Assembly: GCF_009905735.1 (NCBI RefSeq)
Contig: NZ_JAAALE010000004.1
Location: 170,908 to 234,907, forward strand
From: Porphyrobacter sp. SLTP
GTDB lineage: Bacteria; Pseudomonadota; Alphaproteobacteria; Sphingomonadales; Sphingomonadaceae
Reading direction: 5' to 3'
DNA: 64,000 nt
Part shown: piece by piece, positions 45,243 to 53,502 of the stretch
Numbering within the stretch: the stretch's first letter is position 1
Layout: each line of letters begins with the position of its first letter
Notes under the pieces: generated by a model
Database searches by the model: none
Seen by the model: the letters and a program-made list of their open reading frames with translations, nothing else
Told to the model about the DNA's origin: nothing
Position numbers and translations under genes: made by a program

Positions 45243-46058
45243 ATGCCTGAGCTCCCTGAAGTCGAAACAACCGTCCGCGGCCTTGCAAAGTTCCTTGAGG
45301 GCGAACGGATCACCCGCGTCGTCTTGAACCGCGCCGATCTGCGCCGCCCCTTCCCCGCAGATCTGGTCCAGGTGATGACCGGCGCAACGGTCAGCACGCT
45401 CTCGCGCCGCGCCAAATACGGGCTGATGCATCTTGATCGCGGGGCGACGATGATCTTCCACCTCGGCATGAGCGGGCGGTGGCGGATCGACCCGGAAACG
45501 CCCGAGACGCATGATCACCTGCTGCTGGAGACCGCGCATCACCGTTTCGCCCTGTGCGATCCGCGCCGATTCGGCTCGGTCGATCTGGTGGAGACCGGCG
45601 CGCTCGACCTCTGGCCGCAATTCGCCGCGCTCGGGCCGGAGCCACTGGGCCCGGGGCTGAGTGTCAGTCATCTGAAGGCGGCCCTGCAAGGCAAGACCCA
45701 GTCGATCAAGCTGTGCCTGCTCGATCAGCGGATCGTGGCCGGGCTCGGCAATATCTACGTCTGCGAGGCGCTGTGGCGCTCCGGCATTCATCCCACCAAA
45801 CAGGCGGGCAAGGTGACGCAGGCCCAGTTGGCGCGGCTGGTGCCCGCCATCGTGGCGGTGCTCGAAGCCTCGATCCGCGACGGCGGCTCGACCTTGCGTG
45901 ACTATGCCGCGCCGAGCGGCGAGCTGGGCTATTTCGCCAGCAGTTTTGACGTTTATGGGCGCGACGGCCAGCCATGCCGCCGCGATGATGGCGGAGTGAT
46001 CGCGCGCATTGCGCAGGGCGGACGCAGCACCTGGTTCTGCCCAGTGTGCCAGAAGTAA
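45243..46058 (+). CDS. mutM: Formamidopyrimidine-DNA glycosylase with altered zinc finger
   Basis: 271 residues from the ATG at 45243. It begins PELPEVETTVRGL, with the catalytic Pro-Glu after Met removal, and has Lys57-type SRRAKYG, LGMSGRW, CDPRRFG and DQRIVAGLGNIYVCEALW. It removes 8-oxoguanine and nicks the abasic site. The C-terminal zinc finger is unusual: the usual first CxxC is C245-R-R-D-D, so one of the four Cys ligands is replaced by acidic residues with one extra position; C266 and C269 remain. It is divergent from ubiE. Confidence 0.94.
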   Translation: MPELPEVETTVRGLAKFLEGERITRVVLNRADLRRPFPADLVQVMTGATVSTLSRRAKYGLMHLDRGATMIFHLGMSGRWRIDPETPETHDHLLLETAHHRFALCDPRRFGSVDLVETGALDLWPQFAALGPEPLGPGLSVSHLKAALQGKTQSIKLCLLDQRIVAGLGNIYVCEALWRSGIHPTKQAGKVTQAQLARLVPAIVAVLEASIRDGGSTLRDYAAPSGELGYFASSFDVYGRDGQPCRRDDGGVIARIAQGGRSTWFCPVCQK

Positions 46059-46210
46059 GGGAGAATCGTTGACCTTCGGAGCAGTTCTGACTATGCGCGC
46101 TGCTTTCCGGCGGTTGGGCCCTGCGTCCGCTCGCCCGTTTTCGAGCAAACCGTCACCAATTTCTCGGCTGCCTCAAGCGGCCTGAACCAAACGCGAGACA
46201 GACACGAATT

Positions 46211-46471
46211 ATGGCAAACACGCCGCAAGCCAAGAAGCGCATCCGTCGCAACACCGCCCGCGCCGAAATCAACGGTGCGCGCATCAGCCGCATCCGCAGC
46301 TTCATCAAGAAGGTCGAATCGGCCTGTGAAGCCGGTGACAAGGAAGCAGCTGCGGTTGCGCTCAAGGCGGCTCAGCCGGAAATGGCCCGCGGCGTTGCTC
46401 GCGGCGTGCTGCACAAGAACACCGTGGCCCGCAAGCTCTCGCGCCTGACGCGCCGAGTCGCCACTCTCTGA
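46211..46471 (+). CDS. rpsT: 30S ribosomal protein S20
   Basis: 86 residues: [21 protein letters not shown] start, helical Lys/Arg-rich body and the C-terminal [19 protein letters not shown], all typical of bS20, which binds 16S rRNA. It is upstream of dnaA, as is common in alphaproteobacteria, and is followed by a strong terminator. Confidence 0.97.
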   Translation: MANTPQAKKRIRRNTARAEINGARISRIRSFIKKVESACEAGDKEAAAVALKAAQPEMARGVARGVLHKNTVARKLSRLTRRVATL

Positions 46472-46543
46472 TTCGATTCGTCGCGCTTTCGCCTTTCATG
46501 CTGCGGCATGAAAGACGGGATGCCGGGGCCTCGCAAACCGATC

Positions 46544-46572
46544 GGGCCGCGCTCAACGAGCGCGGCCCGTTT
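46544..46572 (+). terminator. Rho-independent terminator after rpsT
   Basis: GGGCCGCGCTC (46544-46554) pairs perfectly with GAGCGCGGCCC (46558-46568) across AAC and is followed by GTTTCGTTT. It lies 72 bp after the rpsT stop. Confidence 0.88.
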
Positions 46573-46826
46573 CGTTTGCGACAAACGCAACCGTCCCGAT
46601 GACAGAAATGTCAGGATTCACCACGATTCGCGGGTTGAGGCTCGGGATTTCGTAGGAAAAACAGGCACTTCAACGCAAGTCTGCGGGTCAGCGGTGAGTC
46701 AACAGGATTATTTCACTTTTTTTAAAAGTCCTCGCTTGCGCAAAAGGCCGCAGAGTTCTTTAGATCAGTTCCACCCGGCGCGGGACAGCCCGGGTGCTTT
46801 TACAACTTGGCCGACAGGGGGGAACT

Positions 46827-46845
46827 CCGGAATCCGCGATTCCGG
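46827..46845 (+). promoter_or_regulatory. Perfect hairpin in the dnaA leader
   Basis: CCGGAATC-CGC-GATTCCGG has an 8-bp perfect stem with a 3-base loop, 90 bp before the dnaA start. As RNA it would be stable; as DNA it is a candidate protein-binding palindrome. There is no T run, so it is not an intrinsic terminator. Confidence 0.5.
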
Positions 46846-46932
46846 GGCTGGGAAGGTTAAGCCTGTCGCATCGGGAAGAAAAGGTCTGTGAGCCGCACGG
46901 CTCGGCAGGCTAAGTTTGAATTGGGGAAGAGC

Positions 46933-46941
46933 TTGTGCACA
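46933..46941 (+). promoter_or_regulatory. DnaA-box-like sequence over the dnaA start codon
   Basis: TTGTGCACA differs at one position from the relaxed DnaA box TTATNCACA, and it contains the GTG start codon of dnaA. Binding here could repress the gene's own expression. A single match of this length can be chance. Confidence 0.35.
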
Positions 46942-48392
46942 GGACTGACAAGGCGCGGACGGGTGGCCGCCAGGCCGATGAACATCTGATGGAAGACTCC
47001 GAAGCTGTAAATCTCGCCGCAGATTGGTCCGATATCAGTCAGGGCTTGCGCAAGGATCTGGGCCATCAGCTGCACAGCCAGTGGATCAAGCCGATCCAGC
47101 TTGGCGCACTGAACCGCGAGACCGGCGCGCTCGATCTTTACCTTCCGACCGAATTTTCGGCCAACTGGGTGCGGGACCGCTTCCATGACCGGCTTCAGCT
47201 CGCCTGGAGCATTGCGCGCAGCGAAGTGCGCAAGGTCAATATTGTGGTCCACCCCGGCCGCCGCCAGCTGCCCGACCTGCGCCTCGACGATGGCCGCCGC
47301 CCCGCCAATGATGGCGCGAGCGCGATTGCCTTGGCCGCGGGCGCGATGGGTGATGCGAACTTCACCTCTTCGGTCGGGCTCGATCCGTCACTGACCTTCG
47401 CCGCCTTCGTCACTGGTGAGGCCAATATCCTCGCTTGCAACGCAGCGCAGCGCATGGCCGCAGTGGAGCAGCCGCAATTCTCGCCCCTGTACCTCAAGGC
47501 GGCGACCGGACAGGGCAAGACCCACCTGCTCCACGCGATCGGCCACGCCTATTTGCAGACCCACCCGCGGGCGCGCATCTTCTATTGCTCAGCCGAGCGG
47601 TTCATGGTCGAATTCGTCCAGGCGCTGAAGTCCAGCCAGACGATTGAGTTCAAGGCTCGGCTGCGCAGCTTTGACCTGCTGCTGGTCGACGACATCCAGT
47701 TCATCATCGGCAAGGCGAGCGCGCAGGAAGAACTGCTCTACACGATCGACGCGCTGCTGGCCGAAGGGAAGCGGCTGGTCTTCGCCGCCGACCGCGCTCC
47801 GCAGGCGCTGGACGGGGTCGAGCCGCGACTGCTCTCACGCCTGTCGATGGGGCTGGTGGCTGACATTCAGCCCGCCGATATCGAACTGCGCAAGAAGATC
47901 CTCGTCTCCAAGCTGACCCGCTTTGCCCCGCTGAATGTGCCCGAAGATGTGGTCGATTTTCTCGCCCGCACCATCACCCGCAACATTCGCGAGCTGGTCG
48001 GCGGCCTCAACAAGCTGATCGCCTATGCCCAGCTGACCGGGCAGGATGTGTCGTTGCAGCTCGCCGAAGAGCAGTTGACCGATATCCTTTCCGCCAACCG
48101 CCGCCGGATCACCATCGACGAAATCCAGCGCACCGTCTGCCAGTTCTACCGCATTGACCGTTCGGAAATGAGCAGCAAGCGCCGCGCCCGCGCCGTGGTG
48201 CGCCCGCGGCAGGTGGCGATGTATCTCTCCAAGGTGCTCACCCCGCGCAGCTACCCCGAAATCGGACGCAAGTTCGGCGGGCGCGATCATTCCACCGTGA
48301 TCCACGCGGTGCGCCTGATCGAAGACCTGCGCCAGCGCGACGCCGATATGGATGGCGATGTGAGGAGCCTGCTGCGTCAGCTTGAAAGCTGA
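46935..48392 (+). CDS. dnaA: Chromosomal replication initiator DnaA
   Basis: 485 residues from a GTG at 46935, chosen for GGGGAAGAG five bases upstream; an ATG at 46989 has no such site. Domain I is near 25-85. The AAA+ domain has the Walker A region KAATGQGKTHLLHAIGHAY (the usual leading Gly is Ala), Walker B LLLVDDIQF and sensor region RLLSRLSMGLVADI. Domain IV has RPRQVAMYLSKVLTPRSYPEIGRKFGGRDHSTVIHAV, including the signature that contacts DnaA boxes. It starts replication at oriC. The following 111 bp carry paired palindromes. Confidence 0.96.
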   Translation: MHRTDKARTGGRQADEHLMEDSEAVNLAADWSDISQGLRKDLGHQLHSQWIKPIQLGALNRETGALDLYLPTEFSANWVRDRFHDRLQLAWSIARSEVRKVNIVVHPGRRQLPDLRLDDGRRPANDGASAIALAAGAMGDANFTSSVGLDPSLTFAAFVTGEANILACNAAQRMAAVEQPQFSPLYLKAATGQGKTHLLHAIGHAYLQTHPRARIFYCSAERFMVEFVQALKSSQTIEFKARLRSFDLLLVDDIQFIIGKASAQEELLYTIDALLAEGKRLVFAADRAPQALDGVEPRLLSRLSMGLVADIQPADIELRKKILVSKLTRFAPLNVPEDVVDFLARTITRNIRELVGGLNKLIAYAQLTGQDVSLQLAEEQLTDILSANRRRITIDEIQRTVCQFYRIDRSEMSSKRRARAVVRPRQVAMYLSKVLTPRSYPEIGRKFGGRDHSTVIHAVRLIEDLRQRDADMDGDVRSLLRQLES

Positions 48393-48445
48393 GGCAACTA
48401 GAGTCAGTTCGCCCACAATCTGCCCAGCCTTTGCACTGCACTTTC

Positions 48446-48475
48446 GACAGGCCTGTCCACAGACCTGTCGACAGG
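48446..48475. repeat. Paired 12-bp palindromes after dnaA
   Basis: GACAGGCCTGTC (48446-48457) and CCTGTCGACAGG (48464-48475) are perfect palindromes built from the same hexamer CCTGTC in opposite arrangement, 18 bp centre to centre. A further CCTGTC occurs at 48497-48502 just before the next ATG, and ACAGG at 48482-48486. Candidate operator or replication-linked site. Confidence 0.7.
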
Positions 48476-48503
48476 CGGTGCACAGGTTGTAAACAGCCTG
48501 TCC

Positions 48504-48926
48504 ATGCCGTCTCAGCGCCTTTCTCCCGACCTGATCGACCTGCCCAAGGGCTGGGTTTCCGCACTGGTGCGAGGGCTGCGCGGCAAGTGCCCGCGCTGCG
48601 GAGAAGCGGCGCTGTTCCGCAAATGGCTCAAGCCGGTCGACCGCTGTCCGCATTGTCGGCAGGACTGGTCCGTCCAGCAGGCCGACGACTTTCCCGCCTA
48701 TATCGGCATCTTCGTGGTCGGCCACCTGCTCGCGCCGGTGGTGATCGCGATGATCGGGACCTTCGGGATGAGCGCATGGCTGACCTTGGCGATCATTCTG
48801 CCGGTGGCGATCGTCCTGCTGCTTGTCACGCTCCAGCCGACCAAGGGCGGCGTGATTGGCTTTCTGTGGTGGCACGGCATTGGCGCATTCAAGGCCGAGC
48901 GTCGCGCAGTGGATGACAAGTCATGA
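48504..48926 (+). CDS. DUF983 family membrane protein
   Basis: 140 residues. An N-terminal zinc-ribbon-like part CPRCGEAALFRKWLKPVDRCPHCRQDW (two CxxC pairs, residues 29-54) is followed by two membrane helices (IGIFVVGHLLAPVVIAMIG and LTLAIILPVAIVLLLVTLQP). This is the DUF983 pattern; the function is unknown, though members can lie near cytochrome oxidase genes. The stop overlaps the next start (ATGA), so it is coupled to the MoeB/ThiF protein. Confidence 0.88.
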   Translation: MPSQRLSPDLIDLPKGWVSALVRGLRGKCPRCGEAALFRKWLKPVDRCPHCRQDWSVQQADDFPAYIGIFVVGHLLAPVVIAMIGTFGMSAWLTLAIILPVAIVLLLVTLQPTKGGVIGFLWWHGIGAFKAERRAVDDKS

Positions 48927-49687
48927 GCCTGTCATCCGCCCGGCTTGACCGTTTTGCCCGGCATATCGTGCTGCCCGAAGTCGGCGGTGCGGGACAGGTG
49001 CGGCTCGCGGGCGCGCAGGTCGCGGTGATCGGGCTCGGCGGGATCGGAAGCCCGGCGCTGCAATATCTCGCGGCGAGCGGGATTGGGCGACTCGCGCTGG
49101 TCGACAATGACGTGGTAGATGTCTCGAACCTCCAGCGCCAGACGATCTTCACCACCCGCGATGTCGGTTACGGCAAGGCAGTCTCGGCCCGGCGCTGGCT
49201 CGCCAATTTCGACGATTCGCTAAGCGTCGACGTGTCCGACGCGCGGATCACGGCTGACAACGCCGCCAGCCTGATCGCAGGCGCCGATGTGGTGCTGGAT
49301 GGCACCGATAACTTCGCAACGCGCCTCGCCGTATCGGACGCCTGCGTCGCGGCAGGTATCCCCCTGCTGTCCGCCGCCGTGGGCCGGTTTCAGGGTCAGG
49401 TCGCCGCCTTCGCAGGCCACTTGCCCGGCGCGGCCTGCTACCGCTGCTTCGTCGGCGATGCCTTCGATGCTGAGGATTGCGACACCTGCGCGGATGACGG
49501 GATGCTCGGCGCAATGGCAGGCTGGGTGGGCACCTTTGCGGCACTCCAAGCGGTCAAGGTGCTGCTGGCGGGCGTGAGTGGGTTGGGCGACCCGGGCTGG
49601 GGCAAGCTGCACATCCTCGACGGGCTTGAGCCGGGTATGCGCACAATCCGGATCGCAAAAGACGCGACCTGCAAGGGCTGCGGCTAA
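48923..49687 (+). CDS. MoeB/ThiF-family adenylyltransferase
   Basis: 254 residues. The nucleotide-binding GLGGIGSPALQYLAASGIG, the acidic VDNDVVDVSNLQRQ with the catalytic Arg/Gln, and Asp in VLDGTDNFATR fit E1-like enzymes that adenylate a ubiquitin-like sulfur carrier (MoaD or ThiS). Two Cys pairs for zinc are CYRC and CKGC at the end. Whether it serves molybdopterin or thiamine synthesis cannot be told; the carrier protein is not adjacent. The 3' end overlaps the convergent GFA gene by 4 bp. Confidence 0.9.
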   Translation: MSLSSARLDRFARHIVLPEVGGAGQVRLAGAQVAVIGLGGIGSPALQYLAASGIGRLALVDNDVVDVSNLQRQTIFTTRDVGYGKAVSARRWLANFDDSLSVDVSDARITADNAASLIAGADVVLDGTDNFATRLAVSDACVAAGIPLLSAAVGRFQGQVAAFAGHLPGAACYRCFVGDAFDAEDCDTCADDGMLGAMAGWVGTFAALQAVKVLLAGVSGLGDPGWGKLHILDGLEPGMRTIRIAKDATCKGCG

Positions 49688-50022
49688 AAGCTGGCCCCGT
49701 CGACCAACGTCCGGGGCAGGCCCTGCCACAGCGCGGGATCGAACATCCTTAGATTGACGCCCATTCTGCGATATTCCGGATCGATTGCAGTCCAGTGTGT
49801 GGTGCATCCACAGACACCGCAATGCCAAGTCGTGAGCGTGCGATCTCCATGGGAATAGCCGATCGCTTCTCCTGTGATCGTTACAACGTCAGGCGAGCAA
49901 TAATGCCAGAGGCCGGCTATCCGGCGACAGATCGAGCAGTTGCATTCGCTCACATCGGTGGGCTGATCGCGCAGCTGCAAAGAGATCGCGCCGCAGTGGC
50001 ATGTGCCCTCGTGCGCGGTCAT
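49684..50022 (-). CDS. GFA-family (glutathione-dependent formaldehyde-activating-like) zinc protein
   Basis: 112 residues from the ATG at 50022, which overlaps the sirtuin stop (ATGA). Zinc-binding pattern: GTCHCGAISLQL, CNCSICRRIAGLWHY and HCGVCGCTTHW. GFA members bind small thiols or act as S-(hydroxymethyl)glutathione synthase-like proteins; the actual substrate is unknown. It is translated with the upstream sirtuin. Confidence 0.9.
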   Translation of the reverse strand: MTAHEGTCHCGAISLQLRDQPTDVSECNCSICRRIAGLWHYCSPDVVTITGEAIGYSHGDRTLTTWHCGVCGCTTHWTAIDPEYRRMGVNLRMFDPALWQGLPRTLVDGASF

Positions 50023-50717
50023 TGCAAAACCTCCTCGACCCACGCTGGCACCACCACGCTCGCCGGGCCGAGGCGCGTTTCGTGGAACATCCGCGAGCCC
50101 TCGCTCGGCTCGAGATTGAGTTCCAGCGTGCGCGCCCCGGCCGCTCGCGCTTCCTGCACGAAGCCCGCCGCGGGATAGACCGCGCCTGATGTGCCGATGC
50201 TCACGAACAGATCACAGGTCTCGATCGCCTGATAGATCCGGCCCATCTGATAGGGCATCTCGCCGAACCACACGACATCGGGGCGCAGGGTCGGCGCGCG
50301 GCAGACGGGACATGGCGGGCGCTCGATCATGGTGCCATGCCACGGCGAGCGGGTCTCGCAGGACTGGCACAGTGCGCTCTTCAATTCTCCGTGCATGTGC
50401 AGCACCCGCGCCGAACCGCCACGTTCGTGCAAGTCATCGACGTTCTGGGTGATCAGCAGCAGCTGGCCGGCAAATTCCCGCTCCAGCCGCGCGAGCGCCG
50501 CGTGCGCCGGGTTCGGCTCAACCACCGCCAAGGCCGCGCGGCGCATGTCGTAGAAGTTCAGCACCAGATCGGGGTTGCGGGCAAAGCCTTCGGGGGTGGC
50601 GACGTCTTCGACCCGGTGCTGTTCCCACAGCCCTCCGGCCGAGCGGAAGGTGTCGATCCCGCTCTCGGCAGAAATCCCTGCGCCGGTGAGGATGACGATG
50701 CTGCGGGTTGCCGCCAT
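50019..50717 (-). CDS. cobB: Sir2-family NAD-dependent protein deacylase
   Basis: 232 residues. NAD site GAGISAESGIDTFRSAGGLW, catalytic His in LHMHGEL, QNVD, and the zinc Cys pairs CQSC and CPVC. The motif YDMRR (residues 56-60) supplies the Tyr and Arg of class III sirtuins that prefer succinyl- and similar acyl-lysines. It removes acyl groups from lysine, releasing O-acyl-ADP-ribose. It heads a two-gene unit with GFA and is divergent from dapB across a REP-like element. Confidence 0.94.
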   Translation of the reverse strand: MAATRSIVILTGAGISAESGIDTFRSAGGLWEQHRVEDVATPEGFARNPDLVLNFYDMRRAALAVVEPNPAHAALARLEREFAGQLLLITQNVDDLHERGGSARVLHMHGELKSALCQSCETRSPWHGTMIERPPCPVCRAPTLRPDVVWFGEMPYQMGRIYQAIETCDLFVSIGTSGAVYPAAGFVQEARAAGARTLELNLEPSEGSRMFHETRLGPASVVVPAWVEEVLQ

Positions 50718-50730
50718 GTCTTTCCCTTGT

Positions 50731-50822
50731 CGTCACCCTGAACTTGTTTCAGGGTCCATCGCTCAACGAGCTCAGCTTCCACCTAGACGCGGGATGGATG
50801 CTGAAACAAGTTCAGCATGACG
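50731..50822. repeat. REP-like double palindrome between cobB and dapB
   Basis: Two inverted arms (50731-50760 and 50792-50822) match over about 30 bases. Each arm is itself a hairpin: CCCTGAA-CTTGT-TTCAGGG on the left and, read on the other strand, TGCTGAA-CTTGT-TTCAGCA on the right. The differences are paired and keep both hairpins intact, as in REP/BIME elements. Confidence 0.85.
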
Positions 50823-50837
50823 AAGTAGGGGTAAGAG

Positions 50838-51566
50838 ATGCTGCAATTCGGGGTGATCGGGCACAAGGGCCGCATGGGGCACGCGCTCGAAGCGGCGATT
50901 GCCGACGCGGGCCACGTGCTGTGCGTGGGTGTGGATGCAGGGGGCAGCATTGGGCCCTATGCGAGCCAATGCGACGTGCTGGTCGATTTCTCTGCGCCCG
51001 AGGCGCTGGCGGCGAATCTTGGCGCGGCGCGGGTGGCGGGCAAGCCGATTGTGGTGGGCACCACCGGGCTTGAAGAACAACATTTCGTCATGCTTGCCGA
51101 GGCCGCACAGGCCGTGCCGGTGCTGCAATCAGGCAACTTCTCCTTGGGCGTGACGCTGATGGCGCATCTGGTGCGGGAGGCAGCTGCGCGACTCGGGCCG
51201 GACTGGGATATCGAGGTGCTGGAGATGCACCACCGCATGAAGGTCGATGCACCGTCCGGCACCGCCAAGCTGCTGGGCGAAGCGGCGGCGGCGGGGCGCG
51301 GGATCGTGCTCAGCGACAACATGGAAAGCGGCCGCCACGGGATGACGGGCGCGCGGGCCGAGGGCGCAATCGGCTTCGCCACCTTGCGCGGCGGCACGGT
51401 GGCGGGCGAGCATTCGGTGATCTTTGCGGGCAGCGAAGAACGCCTGACCCTCTCCCACTCGGCCGAAAACCGCATGATCTTCGCGCGCGGGGCAGTGCGC
51501 GCGGGCGCATGGCTCACCGGGCAGAGCGCGGGGCGCTACACCATGAACGACGTGCTCGGGCTCTGA
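50838..51566 (+). CDS. dapB: 4-hydroxy-tetrahydrodipicolinate reductase
   Basis: 242 residues. Nucleotide-binding GVIGHKGRMGHALEAAI, DVLVDFSAPEA, the catalytic EMHHRMKVDAPSGTAKLLGEA and the C-terminal RAGAWLTGQSAGRYTMNDVLGL. It reduces dihydrodipicolinate in the lysine and meso-diaminopimelate pathway. dapE of the same pathway lies at 56004. Confidence 0.97.
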   Translation: MLQFGVIGHKGRMGHALEAAIADAGHVLCVGVDAGGSIGPYASQCDVLVDFSAPEALAANLGAARVAGKPIVVGTTGLEEQHFVMLAEAAQAVPVLQSGNFSLGVTLMAHLVREAAARLGPDWDIEVLEMHHRMKVDAPSGTAKLLGEAAAAGRGIVLSDNMESGRHGMTGARAEGAIGFATLRGGTVAGEHSVIFAGSEERLTLSHSAENRMIFARGAVRAGAWLTGQSAGRYTMNDVLGL

Positions 51567-51638
51567 GCCTTGACGGTCATGGCGCACGGCGATTTGCCGG
51601 AATAAGACACGCAGATCCACAGGGGAGCGATTAACTTC

Positions 51639-52811
51639 ATGTCCACCACCCTCACCCCCGCGCAACAGGCCGCGCGGCTGGTCGATAGCCTTGGGCCCGA
51701 TGCGCTCGCACAGGCGCAGGCCTACACCACCGGCAACCACTGGCTGCTGCTGCTGAATGTCGGCGTATCGCTGCTGGTCGCTGTCATCATGGTGCGGCTC
51801 AAACTGCTCGACCGGATCGCCGCGCGGATGGAGGGGCGGCGCCTGTCGCTTTCGACCTTCACCGTCAGCGCCGCGTTCCTACTGATTTCGACGCTCATCG
51901 CCCTGCCCTGGACCATCTACACCGATTGGTACCGGGAGCGGTCCTATGGTCTGTCCAGCCAGCCGCTCGGCGACTTCCTCGGTCAGATGGCGATCGGGGA
52001 ACTGATCGGGACGGTGCTGGGCGGGCTGTTCCTTGTCGGGGTCTATGCCCTGATCCGCCGCACCGGCCAGCGCTGGTGGCTGTGGAGCGGCGGGCTCGCG
52101 GGCGTGGTGACGCTGCTGGCGCTGCTCGCCGGGCCGCCCCTGATCGAGCCGCTGTTCAACGAATACAAGCCCGTGCCGCCGGGCGAGGTGCGCACTGCGC
52201 TGGAGGCAATCGCGGATGATGTCGGCATCCCGCATGATCGCATCTTCATGTATGATGGCTCGCGCCAGTCCGATCGCTTCACCGCCAATGTCTCCGGCAT
52301 CGGCCCCTCGGCCCGGATCGCGATTTCGGACGTTGCGCTCAAACAGGCCTCGATTGCCGAAGTGCGCGCCGTGACCGGGCACGAGGCCGGGCATTACAAG
52401 CTGGGCCATGTGTGGCGCTATGCGGTGATCTTCCCGCTGCTGGCGATGGCGTTCTTCTTCCTGCTGGGCCGCCTGTTCGCTCCCGCCGCCCGATGGCTCG
52501 GGAGTGACGCCCGGCTGGACGAACCGCGCGGTCTGCCGGTGTTTGCGGTGGTGGGTTCGGTGCTGGGGCTGCTGGTCACCCCGCTCACCAACACGCTCAC
52601 CCGCGTGGGCGAGACCGAGTCGGACCAATATTCGCTGATGACCGTGAACGAGCCGGACGCCCTCGCCACCGCCTTGGTGAAGACCGCCGAATATCGCTAC
52701 CCACGCCCGAGCGCGCTGGAAGAGATGCTGTTCTACACCCACCCCTCGGTCGAGAAGCGCGCTCTTATGGCGATGGAGTGGAAGGCAGCACATCCCAAGG
52801 CCGGTGAATGA
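51639..52811 (+). CDS. M48-family membrane metalloprotease (CAAX protease 1-like)
   Basis: 390 residues with five or more membrane helices. Zinc-binding HEAGH at His248-Glu249-His252 and a later third ligand in ETESDQYS; YDGSRQSDRFTANVSGIGPSARIAISDV is the Ste24/CAAX-protease signature. Such proteases process membrane proteins in the inner membrane. GGGGAG lies 13 bases before the ATG. The stop overlaps the nth start (ATGA). Confidence 0.93.
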   Translation: MSTTLTPAQQAARLVDSLGPDALAQAQAYTTGNHWLLLLNVGVSLLVAVIMVRLKLLDRIAARMEGRRLSLSTFTVSAAFLLISTLIALPWTIYTDWYRERSYGLSSQPLGDFLGQMAIGELIGTVLGGLFLVGVYALIRRTGQRWWLWSGGLAGVVTLLALLAGPPLIEPLFNEYKPVPPGEVRTALEAIADDVGIPHDRIFMYDGSRQSDRFTANVSGIGPSARIAISDVALKQASIAEVRAVTGHEAGHYKLGHVWRYAVIFPLLAMAFFFLLGRLFAPAARWLGSDARLDEPRGLPVFAVVGSVLGLLVTPLTNTLTRVGETESDQYSLMTVNEPDALATALVKTAEYRYPRPSALEEMLFYTHPSVEKRALMAMEWKAAHPKAGE

Positions 52812-53449
52812 CCAAAGACCAGATCTTCGAATTCTTCCGCCGTCTGGCCGAGGATAACCCCTCGCCCCAGACCGAGCTGGAATATGGCAATGCCTATCAG
52901 CTGCTCGTCGCCGTGGCATTGAGCGCGCAGGCGACCGATGTCGGGGTGAACAAGGCGACCCGCGCGCTGTTCGCCAAGGTCGAAACGCCGCAGCAGATGC
53001 TCGATCTGGGCGAGGACGGGCTGAAGGAGCACATCAAGACCATCGGCCTGTTCAACTCCAAGGCCAAGAACGTCATCGCGCTTTCGCAGATCCTCGTCGA
53101 TGAACATGGCGGCGAGGTGCCCGATACGCGCGAGGCGCTGGTGAAGCTCCCCGGCGTGGGGCGGAAAACGGCTAATGTGGTGCTCAATTGCTGGTTCGGG
53201 CAGGAGACCTTCGCGGTCGACACCCACATCTTCCGCCTCGGCAACCGCACCGGCATGGCCAAGGGCAAGACCCCCGATCATGTCGAAGCGAAGCTCGAAA
53301 AGCGCGTGCCCCAGCCCTTCCGCCGGGATTCGCACCATTGGATGATCCTGCACGGCCGCTATGTTTGCAAGGCGCGGCAACCGGAATGCTGGCGCTGCAA
53401 AGTCGCCGATCTGTGCAGCTTCAAGAAGAAGGTGATGGAGAAGAAATAG
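52808..53449 (+). CDS. nth: Endonuclease III
   Basis: 213 residues. The helix-hairpin-helix LPGVGRKTANVVL with catalytic Lys, the catalytic Asp in VDTHIFRLGNR, and the 4Fe-4S loop C-x6-C-x2-C-x5-C (CKARQPECWRCKVADLC). It excises oxidised pyrimidines and nicks abasic DNA. Coupled to the protease by an ATGA overlap; 53 bp later an SNase-like gene begins. Confidence 0.96.
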   Translation: MTKDQIFEFFRRLAEDNPSPQTELEYGNAYQLLVAVALSAQATDVGVNKATRALFAKVETPQQMLDLGEDGLKEHIKTIGLFNSKAKNVIALSQILVDEHGGEVPDTREALVKLPGVGRKTANVVLNCWFGQETFAVDTHIFRLGNRTGMAKGKTPDHVEAKLEKRVPQPFRRDSHHWMILHGRYVCKARQPECWRCKVADLCSFKKKVMEKK

Positions 53450-53502
53450 AGGTGACGCTTGGCATTGTGGAACCGCAATGCGCGATGATCTAGGCTGATC
53501 CA

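Larger units (their letters stand above)
46472..46934. promoter_or_regulatory. rpsT-dnaA intergenic region with hairpins
   Basis: 463 bp without a credible gene. It holds the rpsT terminator (46544-46572), an AT-rich stretch (GATTATTTCACTTTTTTTAAAAG, 46707-46729) likely near the dnaA promoter, a stem CACCCGG/CCGGGTG (46772-46796) followed by CTTTT, and a perfect stem CCGGAATC-CGC-GATTCCGG (46827-46845). No TTATCCACA-type DnaA box cluster was found here, so it does not look like a full oriC. Confidence 0.55.

Noticed and set aside
46472..46934. Chromosome origin between rpsT and dnaA
   Set aside because: No cluster of TTATNCACA-type boxes or AT-rich unwinding repeats; only one box-like match at the start codon.
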